This document shows, piece by piece, positions 25,492 through 37,100 of a stretch of DNA of 64,000 nucleotides. A program made the translations under genes and the position numbers. The stretch covers positions 2,307,273 to 2,371,272 of the forward strand of contig JAQFVV010012423.1 of the NCBI GenBank assembly GCA_028023455.1. Reading direction: 5' to 3'. The notes under the pieces are model-generated. The model worked only from the letters and a program-made list of their open reading frames with translations. It made no database searches and had not been told where the DNA came from. The DNA comes from Epiperipatus broadwayi. Its lineage: Eukaryota; Onychophora; Udeonychophora; Euonychophora; Peripatidae. How positions within the stretch are numbered: the first letter of the stretch is position 1; the number at the start of each line of letters is the position of its first letter.

Positions 25492-26206
25492 TGTAAATAT
25501 CGATAAGTCTATCTATATTTTAAAAATTGTCATTTGTTATTAAAAAAAAATCTCTTTGAGTTGATGTTTATATATGAAGTATTATTATTGTTTATGGTTA
25601 TTAGGTATAGTTATTGTTTGAAGTTATTATTTTATTTATATGTTGATGGTACATCGTTATGAATATTTAATTATTATAAATAAATGAAGACATATAAATT
25701 GTTGATTATATAAAAAAATTATTTTATTTGCAGTGATTATTAAAAAAATGCAATATTATTATTTATGTATATTTTTAAAGCTGTCAAATAAATTTTCAAT
25801 TTAATATTTTTTATATATATGCTTGATATTTTATTTTTTTTAATGTTAATTGTTTAAAATAAAACATGTGTAACAATGGTTTTCAAAACAGCATTTGCTA
25901 GCACGTGGACCAACAGCAAGAACAAAAAGAAGCCATTATTATTAAGATAGTAATAAAACCAACTGAAGGATAAAAATTTGTTGTACTTTGTTTCTTTGAA
26001 ATTACCATTCTTCAGAATATTGGAATAAGATAGATTTCTATGGTAAATACATAAATCATGACAGGCTAATAGAGATATATCACAGCCAAGAGGCTGCACC
26101 ATTTTCTTTCATTTATTCCAAGGCAATTTAAAAAGAAAAACTAGGCAAATTTCAATACATGAATTTCATCGCGTTTGGAGCCGAAGTTTGACATAGCTAT
26201 CTGGAA

Positions 26207-26706
26207 NNNNNNNNNNNNNNNNNNNNNNNNNNNNNNNNNNNNNNNNNNNNNNNNNNNNNNNNNNNNNNNNNNNNNNNNNNNNNNNNNNNNNNNNNNNNNN
26301 NNNNNNNNNNNNNNNNNNNNNNNNNNNNNNNNNNNNNNNNNNNNNNNNNNNNNNNNNNNNNNNNNNNNNNNNNNNNNNNNNNNNNNNNNNNNNNNNNNNN
26401 NNNNNNNNNNNNNNNNNNNNNNNNNNNNNNNNNNNNNNNNNNNNNNNNNNNNNNNNNNNNNNNNNNNNNNNNNNNNNNNNNNNNNNNNNNNNNNNNNNNN
26501 NNNNNNNNNNNNNNNNNNNNNNNNNNNNNNNNNNNNNNNNNNNNNNNNNNNNNNNNNNNNNNNNNNNNNNNNNNNNNNNNNNNNNNNNNNNNNNNNNNNN
26601 NNNNNNNNNNNNNNNNNNNNNNNNNNNNNNNNNNNNNNNNNNNNNNNNNNNNNNNNNNNNNNNNNNNNNNNNNNNNNNNNNNNNNNNNNNNNNNNNNNNN
26701 NNNNNN
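26207..26706. other. Assembly gap, exactly 500 N
   Basis: Exactly 500 undetermined bases, a round size typical of a placeholder. Comparison of the two LTRs predicts up to about 1.6 kb of LTR plus the 3' end of the RTE element in this position. Confidence 0.9.
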
Positions 26707-28410
26707 TACAATCTCTTGGAAACCAGTTTAAAAATTTCAATTGTCCATCTATTATCATCTCTTCTAGCAATATGTCCAGCCCAACTCCACTTCAATCTTT
26801 TAATTTTTTCAATGAGGTCAGTAACACCTGTTTGTTCTCTTACCCATACATTGCGTTTTCGATCTCTTCTTGTTACTCCCAACATACATCTCTCATATAC
26901 TTCTTTGAGTGGTCTGAAGTCTCTGCATTGACCCGTCTTCTGTTAAGTGTCCAAGTCTCAGATCCATAAGTAAGAACTGGTAAAACACATTTATTAAAAA
27001 ACTTTCCTTTCAAACACATGGGCATATTTCCTTTTAATATCAAGTTAATTCTACCAAAAGCACTCCAGCCATGAGGATTTAATTCTACTGATTAATTTCC
27101 TCTATTATGTTTCCATCTGTATTAATAATCTGACCAAGGTATTTACAACTCTGAACTTCTTCTAATTCATCATAATCAATCTTTATTTTTCATATTTTGA
27201 GCAAATCGATTAAACATTACTTTAGTCTTATTAACATTTATCTTTAGTCCTACTTTCCTACTTTCATCTGGTAACTCCTGCAACATTTCCTGCAACTTTC
27301 GGAAGCATTATTTACCAAAAACAACTACATCATCTGCGAAATCTAAATGACTTAAATAATCTCCATTTACTTTCCACTCCTTTAGTTTCCTAATTTTTAA
27401 TCCACAAAATACTTCTTGCTTTACTGCCATAAAAAGTTTTGGAGATATGGAGTCACCTATGCCTTACACCTTTCTCAATGTTGACTTTCCCCAGTATCAT
27501 TATGTAATCTAAATTGTTGCTGTTACATTTTTATAAATATTCTTTAAAAAATATGACAATATCCTGGATCTATACCTTGATGATCCAATGCTTTAATCAC
27601 TGAAGAAATGTTTATAGAATCAAATGCCTTTTCATAATCTACAAATCCAAAACATAATGACAACTCATATTCATTTGTCCTTTCTATAACTTCTCTCAAT
27701 ACTTGAATATGATCTACTGTACTAAAACCACTTTTAAATCCAGCTTGTTCTCTTGGTTGGTGAAAATCCAAGGTTCTCTGTAGATGAGTTGTAATTATCT
27801 TGGTAAAAAATTTATATAAAACTGATAAAAGGCTGATAGGTCTGTAATTTCTAATATCTTCTTTATCACCTTTTTTAAATATTAATATTATTACTGCATT
27901 CTTCCAATCATCCGGTACATCTTTATCATTTAGACATTTGGTATATAACTTTGCTAATATTTTTTCTGTTTCTTCACCTGCTTCTTTTAATATATCAATT
28001 ATAATTCCGTCATTACCTGGAGCCTTTCCTTTTTTCATACATTTAATTGCATTTCTCACTTCTTCATTTAAAATTCTGGGCAATTCGGAAGATGTAATAG
28101 ATATAGGAGGTACTTGTTCTTTATTACTATATAATTCTTGATAAAAATCTTCTACCAATTTCATAATGTCATCCCTCTTTTTAGTAATAATTCCATCTTT
28201 TTTCTTTATTGCAGATATAAATTTCCTACCAATACCAAAATGTTGTTTTACATTCTTAAGACTTTTATTTTTTTCTACAGCTTTTCTTGCTAGTTCACAG
28301 TTATACTTTCTTATATCATTTTCAACTCTTTTCCGCACCATTTTACAAATTCGAGATATTCAATTCTTTTTAATGCATCATTCTTGCATATCTTCATATT
28401 CCTTTCTTTT
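26707..28410 (-). pseudogene. RTE-type LINE, 5'-truncated and frameshifted
   Basis: Reading leftwards from 28341, a 265-codon frame covers the reverse transcriptase fingers: GKAPGNDG, NYRPISLL, REQAGFKSGFSTVDH and FVDYEKAFDSI with the first catalytic Asp. After a stop near 27544 the rest is in shifted frames. The FADD catalytic box is intact at 27340-27329, a LTYGSETWT segment follows, and the C-terminus has LGVTRRDRKRN and WAGHIARRDDNRWT. This order is that of RTE/BovB-like LINEs. The endonuclease is missing because the copy begins (5' end) at about 28410, where LTR sequence resumes. Its 3' end lies in the gap. Confidence 0.8.
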
Positions 28411-28504
28411 ATATAAAGATACATCCCATTATATTTGGCTTTCCCAATGTTTGGGGCCTTCTTTCTTCAATTTAAATGGAATGCAGCAAGTACGTTCCAT
28501 TACA

Positions 28505-29064
28505 ATATATATATATATATATATAATGCATTGGGGTTTGTTATTATTATATTTACCTTGGGAATTGGTGAAGGGATTCAATAAACATTTATTTTATATT
28601 TATAAAACTACCTTACTGCTTTGATAATTTATTCATATTTCTTTCTCTAACATAATAAGACACTTAGATAATTGTGCAAGTTTTAGTTTCCCATTTCTTT
28701 ACCTGAGATAAAGAGAACGATGAACTGGCATATGGGAAACGTCCTTATCGGGATTTAAATCTTTAGTCATTGGGTGTTTATTTCTATTATATTTCATTTG
28801 ATTCATTTTATTTTATGTTATTATTGGCCTTACATATCCTTTCAGGAGGGGGAATTAATCTTTTTCTTTCTGGAATGGCACGAAGGATTGAAATTAAAGA
28901 AATCTTTCAAAGGTATAAAAGAGTCAATACTTTATAAACATACCGATGACTGTATCAAACCGATCGTAAAAAAGATTTGAAATTACTTTTTATCCTGGCA
29001 TGCCACCATATTTGTTTCATGTTTGATATGTGCACATGCTCACCTTATCAGGGTAGAGATGAAC
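28505..29064. other. AT tract and unassigned sequence right of element A
   Basis: The AT tract 28505-28525 completes the insertion site. Beyond it, AGGAGGGGGAATTAA at about 28844-28858 resembles a polypurine tract, and a moderately GC-rich stretch runs to about 29060. An old LTR fragment is possible but not supported by a second copy here. Confidence 0.3.
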
Positions 29065-29345
29065 CGGTATAATATATATACAATTAGTGCTCAGTTTCTA
29101 TTACGATAGAAAATCTTTAAACTTTAATGTTTAAGTTTCAATCTTCTCGACTCTCCAACCCTTCAGCTACTCATTTCATTGAAAATCCAAGGATAGAATG
29201 CTCAAAGGCCTTGCTGATCTCAATATTACTATCTTACCCATTTTGATCTTAAGTCAATTTGACTCTCACCCATAGGACCTTAATACGTCTATTTAATTAT
29301 ACATAAGAGAAATAAGCAGAATACAGGCTGACTGAGCAATATTTA
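29065..29345. repeat. R1-family fragment
   Basis: Shares CAATTAGTGCTCAGTTTCTA, CAATATTACTATC and GAATACAGGCTGA with the copy at 36665-37100, at moderate divergence. Confidence 0.5.
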
Positions 29346-29384
29346 AATATATGTATATTGTCTATACTAAATTTAGTGTAATTA

Positions 29385-29797
29385 TAATGGTCTTGAACTC
29401 AAATATTCAAGCTCCTTACATCTATCCAATCCATCTTATACAACTATTACACATTACAACATACATGTGAAAAAGATAAGTGATCTCCAATATATGTATT
29501 TCATGCTGAACCAGCACTCATCCGTTGGTCCAGATCACTCTTTCCCACACATATATACAATCAGTGCTCAGTTTATATTAAGGTAGAAAATATTTTAACT
29601 TTAATTGACATGCTTCAATCTTTTCCAGCTTGTCCATTAAAGTTTAAGAGTTGCTATCTTAATATAAACAGCACTGATTGTATATATGAGTGAGAGATAC
29701 TGATCTGGACCAATTGATAAATGCTGGTGCAGCATGAAATACATATACTGGAGATCATTTATCTTTTTCACATGTATGTGATCATGAGTATCAATTG

Positions 29798-29815
<18 letters not shown>
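29385..29815. repeat. R1 foldback element
   Basis: Left and right halves are inverted copies. The left has ACATGTGAAAAAGATAAG, GCTGAACCAGCACTCAT and TGTATTTCATGC; the right has the reverse complements around 29705-29780. It ends in the AT-tract hairpin starting at 29788. Confidence 0.55.
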
Positions 29816-29847
<32 letters not shown>

Positions 29848-29857
29848 CAATTGATAC

Positions 29858-29903
<46 letters not shown>
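29788..29903. repeat. Two adjacent hairpins built on AT tracts
   Basis: GTATCAATTGTATAAT (29788-29803) and its reverse complement (29842-29857) flank one AT tract. Immediately after, TGTGCATAT and ATATGCACA flank a second one ending at 29903. Confidence 0.7.
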
Positions 29904-29928
29904 TAGAGAGAGAGAGAAAGAGATATAA

Positions 29929-30112
29929 ATGATTTTTTTAGAAATTGGTCACAAACCTGACTTTGACAATGAAAAAATGCTTGATAATTTGAAGAAATAT
30001 GATTTGAGAACTATGAGAGAGTCAATTGAAATATTAAAGAGACCTACTGGTTTAAATAGGGCTAATGAAGCACAACATATTCTAGCCATATGTAAACCTC
30101 TCATTTTATCTA
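29929..30112 (+). pseudogene. C-terminal fragment of a Penelope-like element protein
   Basis: A 63-codon frame reads HKPDFDN, then R-T-M-R-E-S-I-E-I, and then a G-L-N-R segment, with the spacing seen after the GIY-YIG endonuclease of Penelope-like retroelements: histidine/aspartate segment, RxxxEsieI helix, LN motif. No GIY-YIG or reverse transcriptase domain precedes it, since AT tracts lie directly upstream. The assignment is supported by a ribozyme-like motif 170 bp downstream at 30282-30312. It is a truncated, inactive remnant. Confidence 0.4.
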
Positions 30113-30281
30113 TCTTCTAATATTGACTTTAAATTAAAAGGTGGTAAAACTAAGAGAAATATACACTTTGATAAACCTCATATTCTGAATACTAAACTAT
30201 TTCAAACTGATTCTCATGCTTCATCTCACACTTAGTTATGTTACAGTTTGAGATTGAACAAATTTTCTTTCAAGAGTTTAC

Positions 30282-30312
30282 CTTGACAATGGCAGATGCT
30301 AGCTCTCGAAAT
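30282..30312 (+). ncRNA. Degenerate hammerhead-like motif of the Penelope remnant
   Basis: CTTGACAATGGC, a possible GGC/GCT stem with loop, then CGAAATATTGGTAT, in the same order as the cores at 147-174 and 11179-11206. The conserved CTGATGA is altered here, so activity is unlikely. Confidence 0.3.
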
Positions 30313-30357
30313 ATTGGTATATAATAGAAAATAACAAAAGGTTTTACTTAAAAAATC

Positions 30358-30386
30358 ATTTATCTACATCATTCAACTGTGAAAAC

Positions 30387-30424
<38 letters not shown>

Positions 30425-30463
30425 CACAGTTGAATGATGTAGATAAATACGCTCTTCCGATCT
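30358..30463. other. Probable assembly artefact: palindrome joined to sequencing adapter
   Basis: A perfect 28-bp inverted repeat (30358-30385 and 30421-30448) flanks an AT tract. Right where the second arm stops, 15 nt (30449-30463, ACGCTCTTCCGATCT) match the end of the common Illumina TruSeq adapter. A read folded back on itself and untrimmed adapter explain both. Confidence 0.75.
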
Positions 30464-30732
30464 ATAAGCATTTGATCAATATAGTGTCCTTTAATGTAAT
30501 TCAAACTTAGTACTTTGATGTTGAAAAATTTTTTATAAGGTAAATAAATACGCTTTTATCTATCATCTTTTCTAAAGCCACAAATATAAAACCCCAAACA
30601 CATTGCAGTGCTTTTAACAGAATGTAATAATTTAGCTCAAGAGTAAGATGCGTCAGTATTTTTAAAATAAAATAGAGTTATATGTAATGTTTTTCTAAAG
30701 GTTTGTAATGATGGTGTTCTTGCTGTAGTTTT

Positions 30733-31141
30733 ATATTGGACTATTTCCATCATCTAATATGTGTGTTGAATGTTTTTATAAAAGTTTAATTTTATTTAAA
30801 TATTCCAAATGCACTCAACTGTTAGTAATATCACAGCAAACAGGTTAGTATATGCACCAACTGTCAGTAATACCACAGCAAACAACTGTTAGGAATATCA
30901 CAGCAAACAGGTTAGTATATACACTAACTGTTAGTAATATCACAGTAATCAAGTTAGTATATGCACTAACTGTTAGTAATATCACAGCAAACACGTTTCG
31001 AGACCTATTTTTCTCCCCTCTTCTTCAGGTGTTGCTGGCCTGACCAGTGACAGTACTAGCATTGGATTCGAACCTGGATCCTTAGATTCTTGATTATTGA
31101 ATTTTAAGATAACGTTCTAACCAACTGAGCCATCCTGCCAA
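30733..31141 (-). repeat. tRNA-derived SINE (family Sa), well preserved, with internal minisatellite
   Basis: On the minus strand the head reads GATGGCTCAGTTGGTTAGAA (A-box) and later GGTTCGAATCC (B-box), a clear tRNA-like promoter. Then come GGCCAGCAACA, a hammerhead-like core (CTGAAGA at 31028-31022, GAAAC at 30999-30995), a repeated 42-bp unit, and an AT-rich tail ending GGAAATAGTCCAA. The family is also present at 754-1017, and its tail occurs at 2440-2690. Transcription by RNA polymerase III is expected from the boxes, but mobility depends on a LINE partner that cannot be named here. Confidence 0.7.
30820..30993 (-). repeat. Minisatellite inside SINE Sa, about 4-5 units
   Basis: The unit (TGCTGTGATATTACTAACAG plus GTTAGTATATGCAC-like sequence in the other orientation) repeats with a 42-bp period, and one unit is shortened. 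The copy at 754-1017 has a single unit, so the array expanded within this insertion. Confidence 0.75.
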
Positions 31142-32284
31142 AGGATATATATTCTTCTAATAGGAGTCAAATTTTAATTTAATGCTTGGAAAAAGTTAAG
31201 TTGGACATTTTTCATTTGCCTGAAAAATTTCCAACTGCAGATGTAAATGCTAAGTCATGATATGATAAGCCAATCTAATCTTTATATCCTAAGTTTCTTC
31301 TCATATGAAAACACTATCTAAATATTTTATTATTGAACTTAATACATACATAAAAAAAAAAAAACAATTACTTGTCTTTACAGCTGATTTTAATATTTCA
31401 ACCAGAGTATTGGTTTTTATTTTACAAAAAAAAATAGCGCCAAATAATTTCTTTAAAAACTAAATTTAAAAATCACTTTTGTTTTCATATCTATAGATTA
31501 ATAATGTTTTTGTTAACGAGACTAATTAATCAACTGCTGATCTATTTTGACGAATACTAGTCCTCTGAAATATTAAAAGCAACTGTATAGCGCACTATTT
31601 GTGTTTTAGTTTATCATATTTCTTTTAGTTACATGTTATATATTTCTTATTGTTTATATTGTAACATAATAAACTAGCTCAAAAGGTCCATTGGAACATA
31701 TTAAAGTGATCAATATTATTAAAATATCATTGGATTGTCAAAAATTCAAATATTATATTCATTGTAACATTAAAGAGAAATTTAATAAGATCCAAATATA
31801 TTAAATAAAGTAATCAAAGAAAAATTCAATTGTGTATGCAACTTGCTGAGCATAAGCTATTAAACAAATAAACGAAATCAACATTGTAAGTAAACAAGTA
31901 GTCTTTAGAAATATTAATTCAAACAAGTTGTAAATAAACTTAATGAAACTGATCAGAAATTATTTAAACTTATATTAACATGAGCGTAAGCTATTTAATC
32001 TGAGTAGTGGCTATTAAACAAAAAGGTCAGACTGAGTTATCAATCATATTAAGGGTCATTGGATTAAATGAAACATACTTCTATAATTAGATTCCTCAAG
32101 ATATCACAATATCAATAATTATAAACAAATTATTAATAACAACTATTATAACTCAGGTATATGGAAATCATGTGAGGTGAGTACACTAGTAACTCAATAA
32201 AATATATGCTCAGGTATACAGACAGTAGATTTTATCCACTTTCATTTCTTGGTTTGATGTTAAGTGCATATCCAAACAAATACC
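31142..32284. other. AT-rich sequence, no gene seen
   Basis: No feature could be supported. Confidence 0.5.
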
Positions 32285-32395
32285 AAGTGAATATGGTCTA
32301 GCAGGGTGCCACTAGATTATTTGAATCTAGACACAGTTATATCTAATAACCTTTTCACATGTACCGGGTTTGAATCCCTTTTTGGTACTTTATTT
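32285..32395 (+). repeat. Possible tRNA-like SINE remnant
   Basis: GGGTGCCACTAGATT and, 70 nt later, ACCGGGTTTGAATCCCTTT, which looks like a tRNA T-arm with a B-box. It is a single copy here and the head is weak. Confidence 0.25.
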
Positions 32396-35300
32396 CTAAT
32401 AAACATGGAAGATTTTGCTTTTAGACCCATAGCACTGTATGCACTAATATTTAAGTAAACACCTAGGTAACATAAAACATCTTTAAACTAAAGTGGAATT
32501 CATAAAATTCATTAGACAGAAATCATTTCTTAGAGCTTAACATAATAAATGTGTTTCAATACTTTTTTTAAAATAAGTTTTACTAGCTCAGATTACTATT
32601 GATTTAAGATGGCAATTCACTCATCCTTGCATGAAATAGATGAGGGGATGGTGGTTATAATATTACTAAGAAATCACTAAATACTATGAAATCAATATTT
32701 ATTTATGGCCTTTAAACATTTAAACAGCTCATTAATTAAAATGTTGATGATGATGATGATGATAATAATAACGATAATGACAATGGTTTCAACAACAGCT
32801 TTAGGACTAAGCCTAAACATAAAACCTAATTTTTATAAAGAAATTCATAATTATTGTTAATCTTAGCATATTTAATCATATCTTAAACAACTAATATTCA
32901 ACCATTGATGATGAATGATCACACTTGATAAAGACTACTCTTAATGAGATATATACGCCTCATTTAATAACATAAACTATTATCTATTACTGCATTTCTA
33001 ACATATACATAAAAATTTCTATATTTACATGAAAATTTATATTAACAATAACAACAATAATCATAATCGATTGTTTTAAAATCATAACATTAAATTTTAA
33101 ATTCTTCCCCCTTTCCCGTAAATGTATTTCAAAAGTATATTGTATTAAATTGGGTAACCGATTTGTTAAAATGTTCCATCCACAAGAAAAGTATTTCATA
33201 TAAAAAAAATATTCACTCATTGGCACACACACCTTATAATCTAACATGTAAGCAGAATGTTAAAAAAAAAATGTTAGTAGAATTGAAAGAGCAAGTTTTA
33301 CCGAACAAGTTTTAAATCATTTTCTCCCCCTCTCTTCTAAGCGCTGAAATGCTATATTTTCCTAAAACAAACTAATTTAATATTTTAACATTGCTTATTA
33401 CTTCACATTCGCACACAATTATACACATGTAAAAATATTATTATGTAGGTGTGTGTTTTATGCCATAATAACAAAATATTATTTAAAACCAAAATAATAA
33501 TACAAAAAATTATTTTACACGTTAATATTTCATAACTGTAAATTAATAAACAAATAATTTTGATACATTCAAAACCACTTATGAAGCTCAAGGTTATTAT
33601 TGGTAAGAAATTATTGTTTTTAATCGATCTGAATTGTCTTTAAAAGTTCTTTAAATAAAATATACCACTTTATTGCTAAAATTTTATTAAGACTCTGCTA
33701 TCATAAAGAAAATATATCAAATTTTTTTTTATACTACCAGTTCTTTGTAGCGACTTCTAATGAGTCAAATTTCTCTTGTTTAATGTCTATCTTTGGAAGC
33801 AACAATTTCCGTGTTTCTTTGGAACAATCTCTTTCTTAAAGTGTATAATTATTTGATGATGATGATCCTATTGAGGTTATTTGCTTTAGTGGACAATTTG
33901 GAAATCTTTATATTAATTTTTCCTCTCTTCCTGTCAAGCATGATTCTTTTAGTGGATGAAATACAGCAGTTGTTTTCACGTTTATAAATTTTCTGGGTTT
34001 AAACTCAGTTACTGGAACAATTAATTGGACTTGATGAGTAATATTTATCAGTAGATTAATTCATCTTTCTGATCTTCTTCGAATGCAGGTGAATGTTTTC
34101 TTCCTTTTATTTAAAAACATCTTATTTCTCTGGTCAGTTGAAAGGTGTAGAATATTATTTTTCAGATAAGACATCTTTTCTTTCCTATATGATCTGCATC
34201 TCCACGATGGTCAGGTTTTGATGGGACATATATATATATATATATATAATTTTTCTACCCCACCATTCTTATATTTTCAACATTCAAAACTTGATATTAA
34301 AAAATGATTTTCAAAAGAAAAAGGTTATCTAGAAGAATTAAAAATGTTTGTCTGCTTTAGTTTCAATAATTTTTTAAAAGTCTCTCTCACAATATATTAT
34401 AATCATATAATCTAATCGCTCAACTGATTTTCCAGACTGCTTTTATATCCGATTTTTGAGTCAACTCACCCAATTATAGTGATAGTGTGAATTGCTATTT
34501 TTGACCAACCCAAAAAATCACACACCTGGTTTTAAGACACTTTTGTCTTAAAAAAAATAGACTTAATCCTTTTTCCTTTTTCACGTATATCTGTAATATC
34601 TAAAATTGGAGTTTCTTTTCTTTAATCTTAAGATGAGACAATTTCAAAATTAGAGTTCCCACCAAGCTTAAGCTCCCAAAGTGACAAACAATCATTTATA
34701 AAAACAAAATTGCTACAAAAATAGATATCTGATCTAACACAAAATTGTAAAAAAAAATAATTTGACAAATTTAACCCTTCTTTTTCTTTCAATATTTAAT
34801 AAAAGGTAAATTTCTGTATGTAATGTACACACATACTTTATCATTTCAAATCATTCATAAACTGTCATTAGAATAATCTAATTGTTAGCTTAGTAATTAT
34901 AACCCTAATATTTAAAATTAAATCCGTAGCTTTTAAATCCCAATTACAATTATAGAAAAGCAAAAATAGAAGTATAGAATAAGATATTAAAATTGATCAA
35001 GCATAGGTTAGTTTTAAAGAAAGTTAAAATGTTTAATATCTGAAATTTAATGATGGCTAACATAAATAGCTTTTATAACACACACTGCCTATACATATGC
35101 ATTATAACTTTGCTTTTTAACAGAAAAATTAAATATTGAATAATTTAAATGTGTGCATTACCTTTCTATCAATACACAAACAAATAAAGAATATAATTGT
35201 TGATCCACTCTCTTTTGGTCTAAAGCTTTTAGAACCGGATTTGGTAAGGTTTAAACTTGGATGCCCTACAGCTTCCTTTTTATATAAAAAATGTGACAAT

Positions 35301-36664
35301 GATTTTTGGTTTTACATTTTCTTACATGCACATTACTATAAATTTAGCTAGTGACTAAATTGTAATGGCACAATATATATATATATTTCAAACAATATAT
35401 AAAACACTGGAAGAAATAAATTTTCTAAACGCTGCTAATATTACTGAACGTCAAAGTATATATAAAATGATCGTTTAAGCCTATTTACTTGAAATTTATA
35501 GAGACAATAATTTTACTAAGTGTTATATAATTTTAATCAAACTTCAAATAAAACACAGGCGTAAATATAATCTTCTTTAGTATAGCTAAACATTAAACTT
35601 CACAGGATCATTTTATTTTCGATTTGCAATCTAACAGAGAATATATTAATATATACAGTATTTGGAAAGATTATTGTCTTCAATTACATATGTATAATAA
35701 AAAGCATAGAACTAACTTTACAATTTTCAATATAACATTATGTACATGAATCTGCTAACTTATGGCATGACACAAATAATGTAAAGTTGCTCATTTATTG
35801 TGAAATTTATTACGACTTCGATTTTTAAAATTTTAAACTCGAAGTAACACTGGAGATATATTGCTATACTGAAAATTCTAGAGCTAATTTTAATGTTTTG
35901 TTTTATTATATATTGTAATCTCTAGCATCATATGGTGTATATATATATATATGCTTTTAAAATACTTTATAAATACGTATAAATCGTAAGAAATGAACAG
36001 AAGATAATTGGAGGTAGAAAATAGATTGAAAATCACAATAGTTAAATCCCTGAAGCTATAACATAATAATGATTTTTTTATGTTTTGTTTGAATCAGAAC
36101 TAAGTATCAGGCATAATTTTTGAATATTGATATAAAAAATAAGGTTTCTTAAGATTGAATTTTTAAAAAAAAAAAGAAAAAGAAAAGTTAACTAATCTAA
36201 CTTAGAAGTTTTGGAATATTGAATAGACTATATGCAATATAAATATTTATTGTTAAATTTAAAGGAAAAAAGAAATTATATTATATATATTTATAAGGAT
36301 GAATGAATAATGAGATATATATTAGAAAAAAGTCAAACATATATTAAAAAATCCACGAAGTAAAGAAATTACAAGTATTATAAGAATAAAGCAAAAGATT
36401 GCTACAGTAATTACAAGTGACAAATTATATACATGTATATATATAAAGAACGCATTTTTTATTTATTAAAAATAAATTTTGTCCGATAGCTATTCACTTT
36501 TATATTCCCAACACATAGTCACAGATATTAAAAAAAAGTGACTCCAAGATGTATTTCAATAAAATGGCTATTGAATTAGCTGAGATCATTATATGTCTCA
36601 ACTATATTTTATTTTTATAATGCCTTTATATCGTCCTAAGAATCATTTATGTTATTTTAGTGTT
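32396..36664. other. Long AT-rich stretch, no gene seen
   Basis: Contains only short frames of biased composition, a few AT tracts (34230, 35370, 35940) and a short (GAT)n run near 32745. I see no exon, RNA gene or transposon boundary. Confidence 0.5.
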
Positions 36665-37100
36665 TAATTGCAGATTTGAACACAGACTTCCAAGCTCCTT
36701 CAGTCATCCACTCTATCTTATATAACTGATACACATGAACACGTACATGTGAAAAAGATAAATGATCTCCAATATACATAATTTGTGCTGAACCAGCACT
36801 CATAGGTTGGTCCAGATTATCATCTCCACACACATATGTAATTAGTGCTTAGTTTATATTAAGATGGCAGATCTACAGACTTTAATAGACATTCTTTAAT
36901 CCCCTCAACTGTCTAACTCTTCATCAATCCATATCATTGAAAAACCGATGATGGAATGCTAAAAGCCATTGTTGATGTCAATATTATTGTCATACCCATT
37001 GTGACTTTATGTCACTCTGACCTTTCATATGTAAAACTTTAATATGTCCATTTAAATACACAGAAGAGGAATGGACAGAATACAGGCTGAATGTTTATAA
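36665..37100. repeat. R1-family repeat, longest non-foldback copy
   Basis: Begins GATTTGAACACAGACTTCC, carries GTGCTGAACCAGCACTCAT and CAGTGCTTAG-like segments, and ends GAATACAGGCTGA. It includes both the portion seen at 29385-29815 and that at 29065-29345, so it shows their original order in one unit. Confidence 0.55.

Larger units (their letters stand above)
25492..28504 (+). mobile_element. 3' LTR of element A, interrupted by RTE insertion and gap
   Basis: The left part 25492-26206 matches 19341-20058 and the right part 28411-28504 matches 21698-21792 of the 5' LTR. The LTR ends GTTCCATTACA at 28504 and is followed by an AT tract, mirroring the tract before the 5' LTR. The middle (equivalent to 20059-21697, 1639 bp) is missing or hidden in the gap, and an RTE LINE lies between. 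Confidence 0.8.

Noticed and set aside
26141-26969. Long open frames spanning the N gap on both strands
   Set aside because: They are open only because undetermined bases contain no stops. Only the RTE-like residues outside the gap are informative.
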